Shown in pieces: positions 22,981-35,015 of a DNA stretch of 64,000 nucleotides. The stretch spans positions 496,001 to 560,000 of the forward strand of contig BSBK01002795.1 in the NCBI GenBank assembly GCA_027943335.1. The letters run 5' to 3'. Position numbers and translations under genes: made by a program. Below the pieces are notes generated by a model. The model had not been told where the DNA came from. It saw nothing but the letters and a program-made list of their open reading frames with translations, and ran no database searches. Origin of the DNA: Chamaecyparis obtusa. Taxonomy: Eukaryota > Streptophyta > Pinopsida > Cupressales > Cupressaceae. Every line of letters begins with the position of its first letter. Within the stretch, counting starts at the first letter, position 1.

Positions 22981-25222
22981 TTATATTTTGTAACCTACAT
23001 TTCATATTTTTAAGGAAAATAAAGCAGATCATCCATTATTTATCATATTGTGAACATTAATTTTAAATCCTTTTCTTCATTCTTCATAAGTGTTTATCTA
23101 TTTTGGTAGCAAAGAGAAGAGAATTATTTCTATTCCTCCTCTAAGTGAACAAAATCCAAACCTTATGCAGAATATGTATGTTTTTTAATAGATTGTACTA
23201 TTTGTGGTCTATACCCTAATAGTAAAATCCAGATTAACCTATATGTTGATCAATGAATGATAGTGTTAGTCTCATTGATATGTGCATTGTGGTTAATGTT
23301 TTAGATTTCAAGAAAATCTTAGTTCAAATTTGGTGTATCACCCTATTTGCCTTTCAGTTTTAAATCCTTTTTCCCTTTTCCCAATCAAGTTTCAGTCAGG
23401 AGGTGATATTTCTAAATCAAATAGGAACCAGCCTAGAATCCATAGACTCCTTTTCAACCAAAGTCCACCTACAACTCGAGAAGATTTCCATTGTTAGGAT
23501 GAGATATCATTGAGCCTTAATGCCTAAGTTAGGGTGGTATTTTAAAACCTAAGGGTAAAAGAACAATAAGCTGTCACCCTTTTTACAAAGGAAAAGGCTA
23601 ACAAAATCAAAGTTGTTCAACTTAAATAATATAAAAATGACATTTATGTTTGGAATTTTAAGATGATGTAAACTAATTAAATGTGACAAAATGGATGAAG
23701 TTTACGATTAATATTTTTAGTAATTTTTTTGAATAAGAATTGATATTTTTTTTAACTTTTAAAGATGATTTTTTAGTTGTTGAAAAATGCTGAAAATTAG
23801 GGAGTCTAGTTCCCACCAAAAAATTATATGTAAATAAATATTTTTTCCCCTAATTTCAAAATATGTCATAGATGACATATATAGCTAGTGCATGAAAAAA
23901 TAAAAATTGGTTTGTGACCTCTATTTTCTCTTTTATAATAATTCAAATTTCAACTCACTAAAATCAACAATTTTCATCTCGCAACATATTTTTCATAACA
24001 AATCTAGCCCAATCAAAAAAAGAAATATATATTCTTGAAGTGAACTCTCTCCTCTAGTGCACCATATGTTTTTAAACTTTATTTAATATGATTTACTATT
24101 TTTTTCTTTCTCTGAATCAACATCTCCTTGACTGTTAAAATACCTACTTGCAATATTTTTTAATTACAATAAACTACGTCTAATTAAAACACTATAAAAT
24201 CTATATGAGGATATTATTCACTCTGATCTCTACAAAAGGGTATTTTTTTTATAAATATCATTAAAAAGATTAGGAGTTATTGAAATGCCACTTTTCTAAA
24301 ATAATTTTATTTTTATGGTAATTGGAACCAAAGTGGTATAAAACATGCATTTAATAGATATTTCCAATTGGAAAAGTTAAAGAACTTATCTAACTTAGCT
24401 AGAATGAATCTAGCTAGACCATATGTTTGACCAAAATTAATTTTTAGTTATCAATACTAAAATTTAGCTGTGTTGATAAGTTAGCCTAAAAGGTGACACC
24501 TGATTGTGCTTTTACCTCTAAATAATAACAACTGGTAGGTTAGCCTAATAAGATATAAAATGTAATACATAGACTATCAACTCCATCTACAATCTCCAAA
24601 GGGAAAATAAAATAGAAATAAAGCATGTGAATCATCACACCATGTTGACACACCTTTTCATAGATAATTTTTTTTTTCCATGCTCATCAAAAACCATGGA
24701 AAGGTCCAACACATCTTGAGTTTTCCACGAAGGATGAAATGGTAAATGTAGGTTGACCAAAACAAACAAAAAAGATGGAGAACACCTCCTAGATAATTAT
24801 GTATGTGTAATATACAATCACTTAAGAAAACTATATCTACAACAATAAGTTGAAATATTAGATCACGTAAGGATGGAGGAATATATAGAACTCATACAAA
24901 CTGCCACATTAGTTTTATTATACGAAAATATAATATATGATAGATCTCTTACTATGAGCCGAAAGAGGAAATGAGATCTAATTATTGACAAAATAAAAAA
25001 TTAATAACTATAACATTTCAACCATAAGGTAGAAGAATCCAATAAATCATCAAGATAAAAAAAATAAAATTATTAATTGGAATAGTCTATCATAGCTAAA
25101 TGTAGATCTCAACATGCAAAGAAAAGATGCATACCACCGTCTCAAATAATTTTCCAAATTATGTTTGGAAAAATAAATCATAAATAAAATCACTAGAATC
25201 AACTAAGTTGACCAAAGAATAA
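22981..25222. other. Unassigned AT-rich DNA
   Basis: No ORF above background, no recognisable repeat pair. Ends at the TSD of the solo LTR. Confidence 0.4.
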
Positions 25223-25227
25223 CACAT

Positions 25228-26096
25228 TGATGCAGGAGCATCTTGGGTGTAAGAGCAATCTTGCATCACCCCAAAAAAAAAAAATATTTCTATTTTTATA
25301 TTCAATAAGGGCTATTTTGTGCAGAACTGCTATTTATGGAAAGTTACTATTTTTGGTAATTTTCATATGTGCTTAGAATGATCTGATTTCTTTCTTGGAG
25401 GTTCATTTTGGTCATATAAGTCTACCAGTAAAGTTTCATTGCCAGATCAAGTGTATATTGGAAGATATTGAAGATTTTCAGTATTGGCAGCAGGGTACAG
25501 AAACTTTGAACTCAGTTTTGAAGGGTTTAGGGGCCCTGGATGAGGTCAAAAATTTGGGTGATGGGCGGTTGCGCAGGTCAAGCTTGTAGAGTGCTTCGTG
25601 GCGTTTCCAAAATGGGGTTATAATAGTCAATCGGGTCAACTGGTGATGACTTATGGTCTCTGGAAGTCGGGTCACCTGAAATGGCAGAAAATAATTTTCC
25701 TTCAAAATTTATGTTCGGGTTTCAAAAGTTATTTTGAGCTGACTTTGATGTAATAAATTGAAAAATAAAATAATTCTAAGTTTGGTCGGCCCTTAGGGCT
25801 AAATTTCTGGAACCTTCTCGGGGCGGTGGAAATTGCCTATATAAGGAAGGTTGTATTATTGTCTTAGGCAGTTCAGAATAGTTCTAGGTAGTAGATCTAG
25901 GTATTGATTCGAGGCTTTGTCTTACAAAATATTGTAAGGGAATGCCCATGTGGCTTTGCATATTGTAATTCTGAAAGTTTGTAATTCCACATTTGTGGAG
26001 ATAATAAGAAGTGAATTTTCTATTCTTGCATATTATTGTTGTTGTTTCTCTATTTCTGTTATGTGTTTGTGGTATTAAGGGGAGCACCCTCCATCA
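25228..26096 (+). mobile_element. Solo LTR with perfect TSD (869 bp)
   Basis: Starts TGATGCAGG and ends CCTCCATCA, a near-perfect inverted terminal repeat. The 5 bp on both sides are identical (CACAT, 25223-25227 and 26097-26101). A TATA box, CTATATAAGG, is near 25836. No internal region or second LTR is present, so this is the product of LTR-LTR recombination. The plus orientation is inferred from the TATA box. Two overlapping short ORFs (25395-25589 plus, 25478-25705 minus) are treated as chance. Confidence 0.88.
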
Positions 26097-26101
26097 CACA
26101 T

Positions 26102-28656
26102 ACTCTAATATTGCACACAAAATAACATAAGTTCTCTTTCGGAGAAAACTCACATGAGATATACAAACTAGAATACAACGTATATGTTACCAACAAGTCC
26201 ACAAAATTGCACACCTAGAACTTTCAATACAAAGTAATGTAGAGAATTCTATGGGTGTCTTATAATCATTCTTGATAGTCTTATTTATATCACAAAACAA
26301 AAAAACACAACTTCAACCTTTGAACTTCTATAGACATAAAAATAGGATATGCAATATACACAAACCATATGTTTTTGTTCCAAAACTACAAGAAACTAAA
26401 TTCTTATGTAGAGAAATGCAAAGACTTATCCTGTACGGACTTCACATACTCTTTCTTACATATGCCAACTTCTTATATTTGTCACCTTCTAGATATACAA
26501 TATAATGAATTTTTACTCTCTTCAAATATTATAACGACATCAAATTATGCAATACTAGACTACACACTCTTTCCCACATATCAGACTTTAAATACTCTTT
26601 CTTGTAAATTTTTAGATTCCCACTTTAGGTTGATATTTGTGACAAAATCAAGCTCACACATCTTTTCGCTATCATTTACAACACTTAGCATATGCTAACA
26701 ATCTCCTAAAATGACATTCTGACTCATACAACTATTTATTAGCATAAGGTACTTATCTTCATTAGGTTGAAATTAACATTAAACTACACACTATATGTTG
26801 ACATCAATGGAATCAAAAAATGATTTTCCTTTAAAATATTGACACAAGTGAATTCAATAGATTTATGCTACTTTAAGACTTAATTTTACAATATGAAATA
26901 GTTAAGATAATATAATCTAAGAAATTCTAAGAATAATACATACATAATGGATTGAGTGCATCTTCAAATATATAAATTTAAATATATAATCATGTGTAAT
27001 AGGTCAATAATAATAGAAAGTTTCTTAAAAAGATCTATAATTATTTGCTAAATTTATTTATTTACTTATTTTTTCTTTTCAATAAATCTATTAAGGATAG
27101 AATGAATAATAATGTGAAACTGGAAGCCTCGTGCCCTGAAATTGAACTAGTTAGTTTTCTTTGGATAAAGTAGATTATGCTTGAAGGGGATTATATATTT
27201 ACATTTTATGTGGTATCAAACAAATCCTATCATGTTTGGCAATACTAGTAAATGTTATATTGGATCATTGAGAAACTTTAACTCTTTAACTCATATGAAG
27301 TCTCACATTGCTATCAAGATACATGCATAGTTATAGATTTTCTAGGAAATAAACCTATTAATTGCCAATGATGCCTAATGGAGGTCTTGGAAAAGACCAC
27401 CCTCCATTGGTTCAGATGAAATAAGACTAGGTTTTTTTTACCTCTGATTAGAACCTTTCACTTGATCAGTTAACTAGTAAGTTTGTTGTTTCATATGCAC
27501 ATTTCATTTATGGTTCATGTATGCTACATTGGGTTACCGTCCCAGTCTCATATAAGCTATTTTTCCAAGCATTGGGTACCCTTAAAAACCATTGTAAATG
27601 TTATGATTATATATTATCTCCTTCTCTTCACATGTTTGGTACTTGGTTTATATTGAAATTCCTTTTCTGTGGATAATTGGGTTTGACATGGTTTTTACCT
27701 CATTTACATTCAGATTGGGTTAGATTGATTGTGAGGTTGTTTGATTATATGAACATATTATAGAGCCTTTTGCTCCTTGGTTTAGTTTTGGGGTCTTGGG
27801 CTACCCTTCCTAATCTTGGGTCGATACTATGGATTCCAATCTTTCTCTCCTCCCTCATGTTGGTTATTTTATTGTACTTTGATGCTCTCTCCACGTGGAT
27901 AATTAAGGTTGGCATGTTTTTTGCCGCACCTAATCTCCAATTGGGTTGGTTTTTCTATGCTTCCCTTATTGTTTTCTTATTGCTGATTTTTTCTTGTTAT
28001 GTCCTATTGCTCTCAGATATGATTATTTTTATGAGGAATATATTTGATTTTTATATTGATTAGCTCTCTCCTTTATATATCTTCCCATGGGTGGGACCTT
28101 GATCCTCCTCTTCATATTTTTTCATTTTTACCATGTTTTTTGGTTGTTTCTTATGTTGTACGTAATACAATTAAGTATTCTATTGCATGCCTAATATGAG
28201 CAAACATCTTAGTGATCAGTGCATGATTTTTCTATATGGTATTTTTCCTCTTGCATGGTGCTTCTTATGGTTATTGACATGGATTAGAAAGATATATCAT
28301 GGTCTATTTAATTAATTGGTCTCATATTTTCTTTCATTACTCGTTGACTATCAGTAACCTTGTGGCCAAAAATTATGAATTCTTATCATAAGGTTCTCAT
28401 TTTTGCTCTTTTTTAGTTAATATAGTTTGTTAGGCTTAATAAAGAGATGGCTATTTATTTTTCCTATTGGTTGAGGGATAAACTCATCTTTCATTTTGAT
28501 CCATTTGGTTGCCTTATCTTTTCTTTAATATTTAGATATTTTACAAAAATATGTGGAGCACTTTATTAATTTACCATAGTGGGAGTGGGAAGTTAGAGAA
28601 AAGGTTGAATACAATATGGAAAGGTTGGCTTTAATTTTTAATTTTTAATATTCTCA
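26102..28656. other. Unassigned AT-rich DNA
   Basis: Several short open stretches (26272-26698 plus, 27770-28063 plus) have no recognisable domain. The last is hydrophobic by composition because it is T-rich. Confidence 0.4.
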
Positions 28657-29493
28657 TAGGGCCCATTTGGGTGTTGGAATACCAAATGCCATCTATATAG
28701 TCAATTCTGGAAGATGCTGCAATTCTAGAAGATACATATCCTCAAAATGATTTCTGGAATATGTCAAGAACTATTTGGGTGCCACAATCTGAAATTGGAA
28801 TATGCACTGAATAATTTATTATTTTAAATTTATTGCTCTGGCTCATGGTCTCTCAGCCAAAGTAAAATAGGAAAGAATCAGAAGTTTGAGATTGGCAATT
28901 GAGAGTAGATGGCAGTGCTCCTCAATAATAACTGCAAAGAGGTGGCAGAGATCCCTCAGTGCAGCTGCACAGGAATAACTGCAAAGAGGTGGTAGGGGTT
29001 GTGCTCAATGCAAAAGTAGCGGAGGTTGTGCATCAGGACGAGTGCAGATGGATTGGGGAGATAAGGAAAATATGGGGGCAAATACGTCCCCCAGACAGTT
29101 GTGAATGATGTAGGCAGGATGAGTTTTGGGAAAATGCCAGTCACGGCAGCAGTTTGGTAGAGGAGTTGGGCATGCCAGTTGCAGCGACAATGGTGAAAAT
29201 GCCCAAAGGAAAGAACATTTTCAAAATGTGCCACCTTGAAAATGCCCTAGCGGATGTCAAACCAAAAATTTTACATGCACGCGGACCCAACAGACTTTTC
29301 AAAATAGGCATTTGAAAAGTGGAATTTCTAATTCCACCTTTTCAAGTGGAAGATGAAATGCTCATTTTTGAGGGCAAAATTGGAATTTTGAAATTCCAAT
29401 TCCAATTTATTAGATGGACACAAACATGGAATTACATTATCCAAAAATCTGATTCTAGAATTAGAGCTCATATTCCATGCACCAAATAGGCTA
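28657..29493. mobile_element. Possible non-autonomous DNA transposon (imperfect TIRs)
   Basis: The left end TAGGGCCCATTTGGGTGTTGG and the inverse of the right end, TAGCCTATTTGGTGCATGG, are alike apart from a short gap and a few changes. Within lie an inverted repeat at 29312-29345 (TTGAAAAGTGGAATT against its inverse) and repeated GGAATT/AATTCC blocks near both ends. GGGCC(C/T)xTTTGG-type ends are common in plant hAT- and Harbinger-like elements. A matching TSD is not evident, and no transposase is encoded. Confidence 0.4.
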
Positions 29494-29611
29494 TTGAAGA
29501 TGGTGTCCATACCTTAGATTTGATTGGATGATCACTTATCCCTTTTCTCTTGTTTTCTAAATTTATATCTTACTTTCTTACATTTTTATGGATCTTTTTT
29601 TTTATTCTCTA

Positions 29612-30146
29612 TTTGTCTCATCTATCACTACCAATCTAATAAATGCATCCTTATTTGAGGAAGATAGACTTGTTTGCCTATTTTTATCTTATATATTGGA
29701 AGATGGTTCTTTTCCCATTTTTGGTTTCATGAGCTTTGCTGAATTTATTTATAACAATGTCCCTTGAGGATCACTTAATGTTGTTGGAATTGGTATTTAT
29801 GATGGGGCAATTTGGGATCTTGTCAAAGAATTTGGAAAATTTCTTGAAGTGTTTGACCCCAATTTTATTTATACTACTCCTGATTTATTTCTAGCAACAT
29901 AAAGACTCCTCATTCATGGCAATGAGTATGATAGTTCTAATATTCTAGCAATTCCTTCTCTTCATGTTGTTGCGCCTCATGAAGGCTCTTCACTATCTGC
30001 TACGCTTGATCATTCGATTGCTTAAGTTGATATTACTTCATCTTTGAATGATAAATTGAGCTTCATTTCGTTAGATGAGTTCTGAGATGACTTCTTCTCT
30101 CCCTTCATGATTGATATGTCCATTGATGTTGCATCTTGTTCACAGA
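29612..30146 (+). pseudogene. Decayed ORF of unknown identity
   Basis: One frame reads as protein-like for about 178 codons with four in-frame stops (CCTTGA near 29767, ACATAA near 29902, GCTTAA near 30025, TTCTGA near 30084). Segments such as GIYDGAIWDLVKEFGKFLE and SNILAIPSLHVV are not low-complexity. No listed motif is seen. It could be a remnant of LINE ORF1, since a LINE ORF2 lies about 1.9 kb downstream on the same strand, but the intervening DNA shows no endonuclease. It could equally be a decayed host exon. Confidence 0.35.
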
Positions 30147-32024
30147 GATATTTTGATCATTATTACTAGTGTGTGTACTTTTGTTTCACGGTCTACCTTG
30201 TTTGCACCTATGGGGGTTGATGGGTGGTCTTATGTTCTTCAATTCCTTGGGTTCTCATTTACCTTTCTTGTGGTTGGGATTCATAGACTTTGATCTATTA
30301 TCACGTTTGATTTTATGGGTGACTCTTTGTAATCTGGTTTTCTTCCTAATATGATAAATATTTAGTGACTTTAATCATTTTGATTGAAAAAAATTATATT
30401 AAATTATATTTGTGTTGGAGAATAGAATAACACATCTATATTATGTCTACATAGTGTAACTATCAATAATATAAATAATAAGCTTACTAAAAAAAATTAA
30501 AAAATTAAATTTTTAATGATAGGAAAATATCACATGTAGACATTAGGCATAAAGAAAATAATTGATACTTGTCATCAATACAATAGATAGCAATAAGTTA
30601 CAATCCATTTATAGTATATATCATATCAAATGTGATCTAATTATTTTTAAATATCATCAAATTCAATAACTAACAAATAAAAATAAAATAATTATTCAAT
30701 GATCATTTTCTAATACAAATGAATTTTAAAGCTATTTTAACTATATGACTACTAAAAAGATGTTGTGTAACCTATAAATGTAGCTTGTCCATATTCATAC
30801 TTCCTGAAGAAGATATTCTCATAAAATCGTCGAAGAAAGCGTGTAGAAAGAGGTAAACAATACAAATAATTAACGTACAATCAAAGAAAAACAATAAAAA
30901 CATATAAAGGATGGTTGGACAGGTTGCATTTTCTTCGCAAATGCTTTCATATTGGATAATACAGAATATGTTAATTGCTTTGCGTGTAGAAGTAATAAGC
31001 ATGAAGCTGACATGAAACTGAAAAAGATTGTCAAGAGATCCATTATTTTGACAAAAGCAGATGACAATGCTTTCAGTTTTGCAATATTCGGAAATGCTAC
31101 TTCTTTTGCGTGCAGAAATAACTTTACGTCAACTTTAGGGTAAACCAGATACATAAGCAAACCCAAAAATTTAAATCTATTAGAAATATAATGCTTCCAA
31201 CTATTCAGTATTAAAAAACATAATCTTTATATCCATAAACCAATCTTGCTTTTCAGATTTTGAAGATATTATTGAAGATGCTCAGTTTGTTAGATGTGTT
31301 ATATTGTTCAGCTGAATACATTCCTTCCTCAACGAGAAACATACCATTAATGCTCAGGCAACTTTCTCTTCTAGCTCGTAGATTCTTCTCCTATCTGCTG
31401 AGGACTGCTGAGGATATGCGGGACTCTTACATAATGCGATCTTATCTTCAACAACATGCCTGTGCTGGAGACATTGGAAGAAGTCTTAACACCCCCTGGA
31501 ATAATCTTACAGCAGCCTGCTTTGTTTACTGAGGTACCCACAAATTCTTCTGCAGTGTATATGTAAATGTTGTTGGGCATTTGGATATAGACAATTATAG
31601 AATAATGGTGAAAATTGTTACGATGAATCTCCTGCCTGTATGAAGAACTTAGTGTTGTTCTACAGGAGGTTTTACCCCATTGTAAATATTATCCATAAAA
31701 CTTTTGATTGTATATTGTATAGCTTTTCTGAGATGTAATAAAACGGTTAGTGGATTTTGACCACGGCCTCTTTTATGAGGATTGCTGCTTAATGTCTTCT
31801 TAAATCTTAAAATTATGAAGAAACTTTCCCAAGAAGAATCTTACCGGTCGAGCTGCTGAATTCTGTGGCTTACAGTCAGACATCTATCAAAATTGTTATT
31901 AAATTATTCTGACTTAAATTTGTGTAGTTTTCAGATCGCGTCTGGATTTCACACAGATACATGATTTTAGCTTAAGATGCTATAAGCCTTTTTGTATTAT
32001 AGCATTTGCTTTGTATTGTAACAT
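30147..32024. other. Unassigned DNA with a weak internal duplication
   Basis: Around 30940-30990 and 31067-31120 a stretch starting AATGCTTTCA and ending TTTTGCGTG(C/T)AGAA is duplicated about 127 bp apart. The ORF at 31260-31532 has no recognised domain. An AATAAA signal is at about 31737. No gene can be defined. Confidence 0.35.
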
Positions 32025-32033
32025 TATACTATC

Positions 32034-32700
32034 AGCGGATTTGTCTCAGACCGACAAATCCAGGACTCCATTATTATTGTTTATGAGAACATTCAGTCTT
32101 TGGTAGCTTCCAAAATGTAGGGGTTCATTATGAAGATGGACTTATCTAAAGCTTATGATCGTGTGGACAGACATTTTCTTTTGAAAATTATGCAAGCCTT
32201 TGGGTTTGGCAATAGAGTTCTTCAGCTCATTTGGCAGTTAATATTTACTTCTTTTGTTGTAGTTTTGCTTAATGGATCTCCTTTCTATTTTTTTAAACTG
32301 TCAAGAGGTCTTAGGCTGGGGATCCAATTTCTCCTATTCTTTTCACCATTATGGCGGAAAGTCTTGGTAGATTCTTATTGAAGCTGGTGCGGGAAGGAGC
32401 TATTAAGGATCTCAGTCCGTCCTCTTCCAATTTGGTTTGTTACCATCAATACTTTGTTGATGATACAATAATGATGGGCAGTGCTTCCATCAGTGAAGCC
32501 AGGATGTTGAATGATACTCTTGATGTCTATAGCAGAGCATTTGTGCAACTTATTAATTGAGCTAAGATTTCCCTTTTCTTCACCAATACTCTAGAGGATA
32601 GACAAAGAATAATCTCTAAAATCCTTGGTTGTGAGTTGCTTCTCTTCCCTCTACCTATCTGGGGTTGCCTTTGTGCTTGAAACCGCCAGATTCCTTTTGG
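32034..32700 (+). pseudogene. LINE ORF2 reverse transcriptase
   Basis: Reads FVSDRQIQDSIII, then KMDLSKAYDRVDRHFLL (motif A, catalytic Asp), LNGSPFYFFKLSRGLRLG (motif B region), a frameshift near 32320, and CYHQYFVDDTIMMGSA (32445-32480) with the FVDD active site of LINE RTs intact. A TAG lies at about 32127 before GFIMKMD and a TGA near 32558. The family is unambiguous, the protein is dead. Confidence 0.9.
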
Positions 32701-32953
32701 AATTCATTGATAGGCACGTTCAATTAGAAACTAGTTGGATGGAAAGGAGTGTTGCTGAGCTAGGTAGGTAAAATTAAGTTATCGAAGTCCTCTCTTTAGA
32801 ATCTTTCTATCTATGCTTTAAGTCTCTATAAGATCCCCTCTAAATTTGCAGATTTATGATTGAGAAGATTCAGAAATGTTTCCTTTGGTTGGGAGTTGAG
32901 GAGAGAAAATATTTGCCTCCTCTGGACTAGAATATGTATATAAACCTAAAAAG

Positions 32954-33178
32954 ATGGGCGGTCTTGGGATTAAGAATATCAAAACTCTTAATAAGGTTCG
33001 GTTGGCAAAACAAATTTGGAGAACTTTTGGTGAGAAAAGGGAATGGAACATGATTTGGAATAACTTATTGTATAGAATCCCCTCTCTAAATGCTTTTATT
33101 AATTCTTCTAGGGTTCCTCGGGGCTCCCAGATATGGAATGAAATTCTCAGAAATATTGCTGCTTTAAGCGAGAGATAG
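32954..33178 (+). pseudogene. LINE ORF2 region after RT (GGLGIKN block)
   Basis: GGLGIKNIKTLNKVRLAKQIWR is the conserved block downstream of RT in plant LINEs. Reading continues past TAG (33176) to KLGNGKIIWFWEDT. The following zinc-binding region (about 33380-33740) is too broken to delimit. Confidence 0.85.
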
Positions 33179-33804
33179 AAATTGGGAAATGGTAAAATTA
33201 TTTGGTTTTGGGAAGATACTTAGCTCCTCGAGGCTCCCTTGATTAGTATTCCTTTCTTCACCCCTTTCATAGACAGATGTAAAGAGTACTTTGGTGTGCT
33301 TGTGATGGATTACTGGTGGGATTGAAAATAGATTAACATATTTGACGTGAATGATACTCTCAAGCCTATCCAGATTTTTCTCTATGCTTTGAACATTAAC
33401 CTAGATTCTGATAATTAACCCATTTGGTCTGGAACTTCCTCTAGAATATTCTTTGTTTCATCGACGATTTCTCTATTGTCTCTTTCCCCCCTTGCCATCC
33501 TTTTTGGCCTAAGGCATGGGTGAGAGATCTTAGCCCAAAGGTTATTATTTTTTTTTGGCCCTTTCTACAGAATAAGGTTATAACTACTAACAATCTGTGT
33601 AGAAGAGAGTTTATGTTCCCTAACAAGTGCTACTTGTTTACAAAAGTGAAAGAGTCTTCCCTTCATTTATTGATTCATTGAATGTTCACTAGGGATATTT
33701 GGGCTAAAATTATGAAGAAATGAAATCTTACATCAGTTTTTCTTGGGTCTATTTAGGATTTCTTTCACCAATGGTAACATCTTTCTTCTAACCATTTCAT
33801 TAAG

Positions 33805-34104
33805 GTGGTGTGGTCACTTACCCTCCCACACCTTATTTTGGCTATTTGGAAGGAACAAAACAATAGACCTTTTAGGGAGGTTTCTTTTCCTTCGGAAGTG
33901 GTCTCTAAAAAAATTGTCAGGGTTGTTATGGAGAATTTTAATATTTTAGCTGGCAAGCTTAGTTTGATGACAAGGTCCCAATGCAATGATAGGGATCTCA
34001 GAATTTCTAAGGAGTGGAGTCTTAAAATTGATATTTCTAAACCTATGAGTAAAGCAAAGAACGTAGTGGGTTTTTTTTGCTTTATCCTCCTAGTCGCTAG
34101 ATGA
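33805..34104 (+). pseudogene. LINE ORF2 linker before RNase H
   Basis: Contains AIWKEQNNRPFREVSF, the IWKERNxRIF motif that precedes RNase H in plant LINEs, then a basic linker. The frame ends at 34104 and the RNase H is read in another frame from 34101. Confidence 0.8.
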
Positions 34105-34781
34105 AAATTAATTTTGATGGGACGGCTAAGAGAAACCCTATGATGGATGGGTGTGCGGGAGTGATCAAAGATGATTATGGCATCTGTATTGTTGTGGTGG
34201 CACTTACCTTTGGAACTCAGTCTAATCACCTTGCCGAAGCCTTCGCTTCTTACAAAATTTTAAAGATCACTAGGCATCTTAATTGCAGAAAGGTCTAGAT
34301 CGAGGGTGAGTCAAACAATTATATAAATTGTTTAAAAGGGAAAAATGTTCCTTCATGGACTATTGATAATATTATTAAAGATTCTAAAGATATTATTCAA
34401 TCATTTTAAGCCTTCTATATTGCTCATGCCTATAGACAAATAAATATGGTGGGAGATTGTTTGGCCAAACTTGGGGTCAAATTAAAGCAAATTATAACTC
34501 AGGAAGGGGAAAATACATTGGGAAATGTAGTCATTTTTCTCCTTAGATTTGATCGTTTAAATGGAAGAATGAGAAAATTACCCTTAAATCATGAAGATGA
34601 CATTATAAGAAGGACGATATCATTTCTAGAAGGGGCAATTGTTAAAGTGACCTGGGTGTCACTAAAATCGACAAGTACTCACATGCTTTGTGGGTTCTTT
34701 TGTGGTTATTTTGGGTTGTTGGTTTTTTGTTCAGTAGTCATTTCTTACTCAATCTTGGTTTCCTCTATCCTCATGCTGTGA
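34101..34781 (+). pseudogene. LINE ORF2 RNase H domain
   Basis: MKINFDGTAKRNP holds the first catalytic Asp. AGVIKDDYG and LAEAFASYKILK (Glu) follow, a stop interrupts at 34296-34298, then IEGESNNYINCL has GES where GDS is usual, so one catalytic Asp is changed to Glu. The C-terminal NMVGDCLAKLGV near 34446 matches the N-x-x-ADxLA region. The 111-codon open tail to 34781 has a hydrophobic end of no known role. Confidence 0.8.
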
Positions 34782-34878
34782 AGATGGGAGGCAATTTCAG
34801 AAGATTGGAGCATGCGAGTTGTGTTGCTTGGAGGAGCAATCATACAATTTGGTATAGGATGCAGAAAGGTGGCTTTAC

Positions 34879-34997
34879 TGATGGTGTAATACATGTAACT
34901 ATCCAACTACACGACAGTTAGTAACTATCCAGTTTTGCATTGTATAAGTTCTCCTCTGCATCATCAAATTTTATATATCTGATTTCTGATTCCTTCA
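34879..34997 (+). repeat. Element D 5' LTR end (left edge unknown)
   Basis: DNA immediately before a copia primer site, ending TTCCTTCA. The left edge is not fixed, because no second LTR of this element is found; TGATGGTGTAATACATG at 34879 is one candidate. An 11-bp direct repeat, GTAACTATCCA, occurs near 34895 and 34921. Confidence 0.4.
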
Positions 34998-34999
34998 TA

Positions 35000-35015
35000 T
35001 GGTATCAGAGCAGCC
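35000..35015 (+). other. Primer-binding site of element D (initiator Met tRNA)
   Basis: TGGTATCAGAGCAGCC begins 2 bp after the inferred LTR end. The first 12 bases match the standard copia primer site complementary to initiator Met tRNA. Confidence 0.85.

Larger units (their letters stand above)
32025..34781 (+). mobile_element. 5'-truncated L1-type LINE, plus strand
   Basis: Begins inside RT (ISGFVSDRQIQDSI) and runs through RT, the post-RT region and an RNase H domain. No endonuclease or ORF1 is attached. Multiple stops and frameshifts mark it as inactive. A clear poly(A) tail is not found, so the 3' end is set at the last in-frame stop. Confidence 0.8.

Noticed and set aside
25395..25589. 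Short ORF in the solo LTR
   Set aside because: It lies within the U3 part of a complete LTR and overlaps an opposing ORF; no domain.
27770..28063. 97-codon hydrophobic ORF resembling a membrane protein
   Set aside because: T-rich DNA gives hydrophobic codons by chance; no motif, promoter context or second copy seen.
31260..31740. Possible host gene end (ORF 31260-31532 plus AATAAA near 31737)
   Set aside because: The ORF has no recognised domain, no splice structure can be supported, and AATAAA is frequent in AT-rich DNA.
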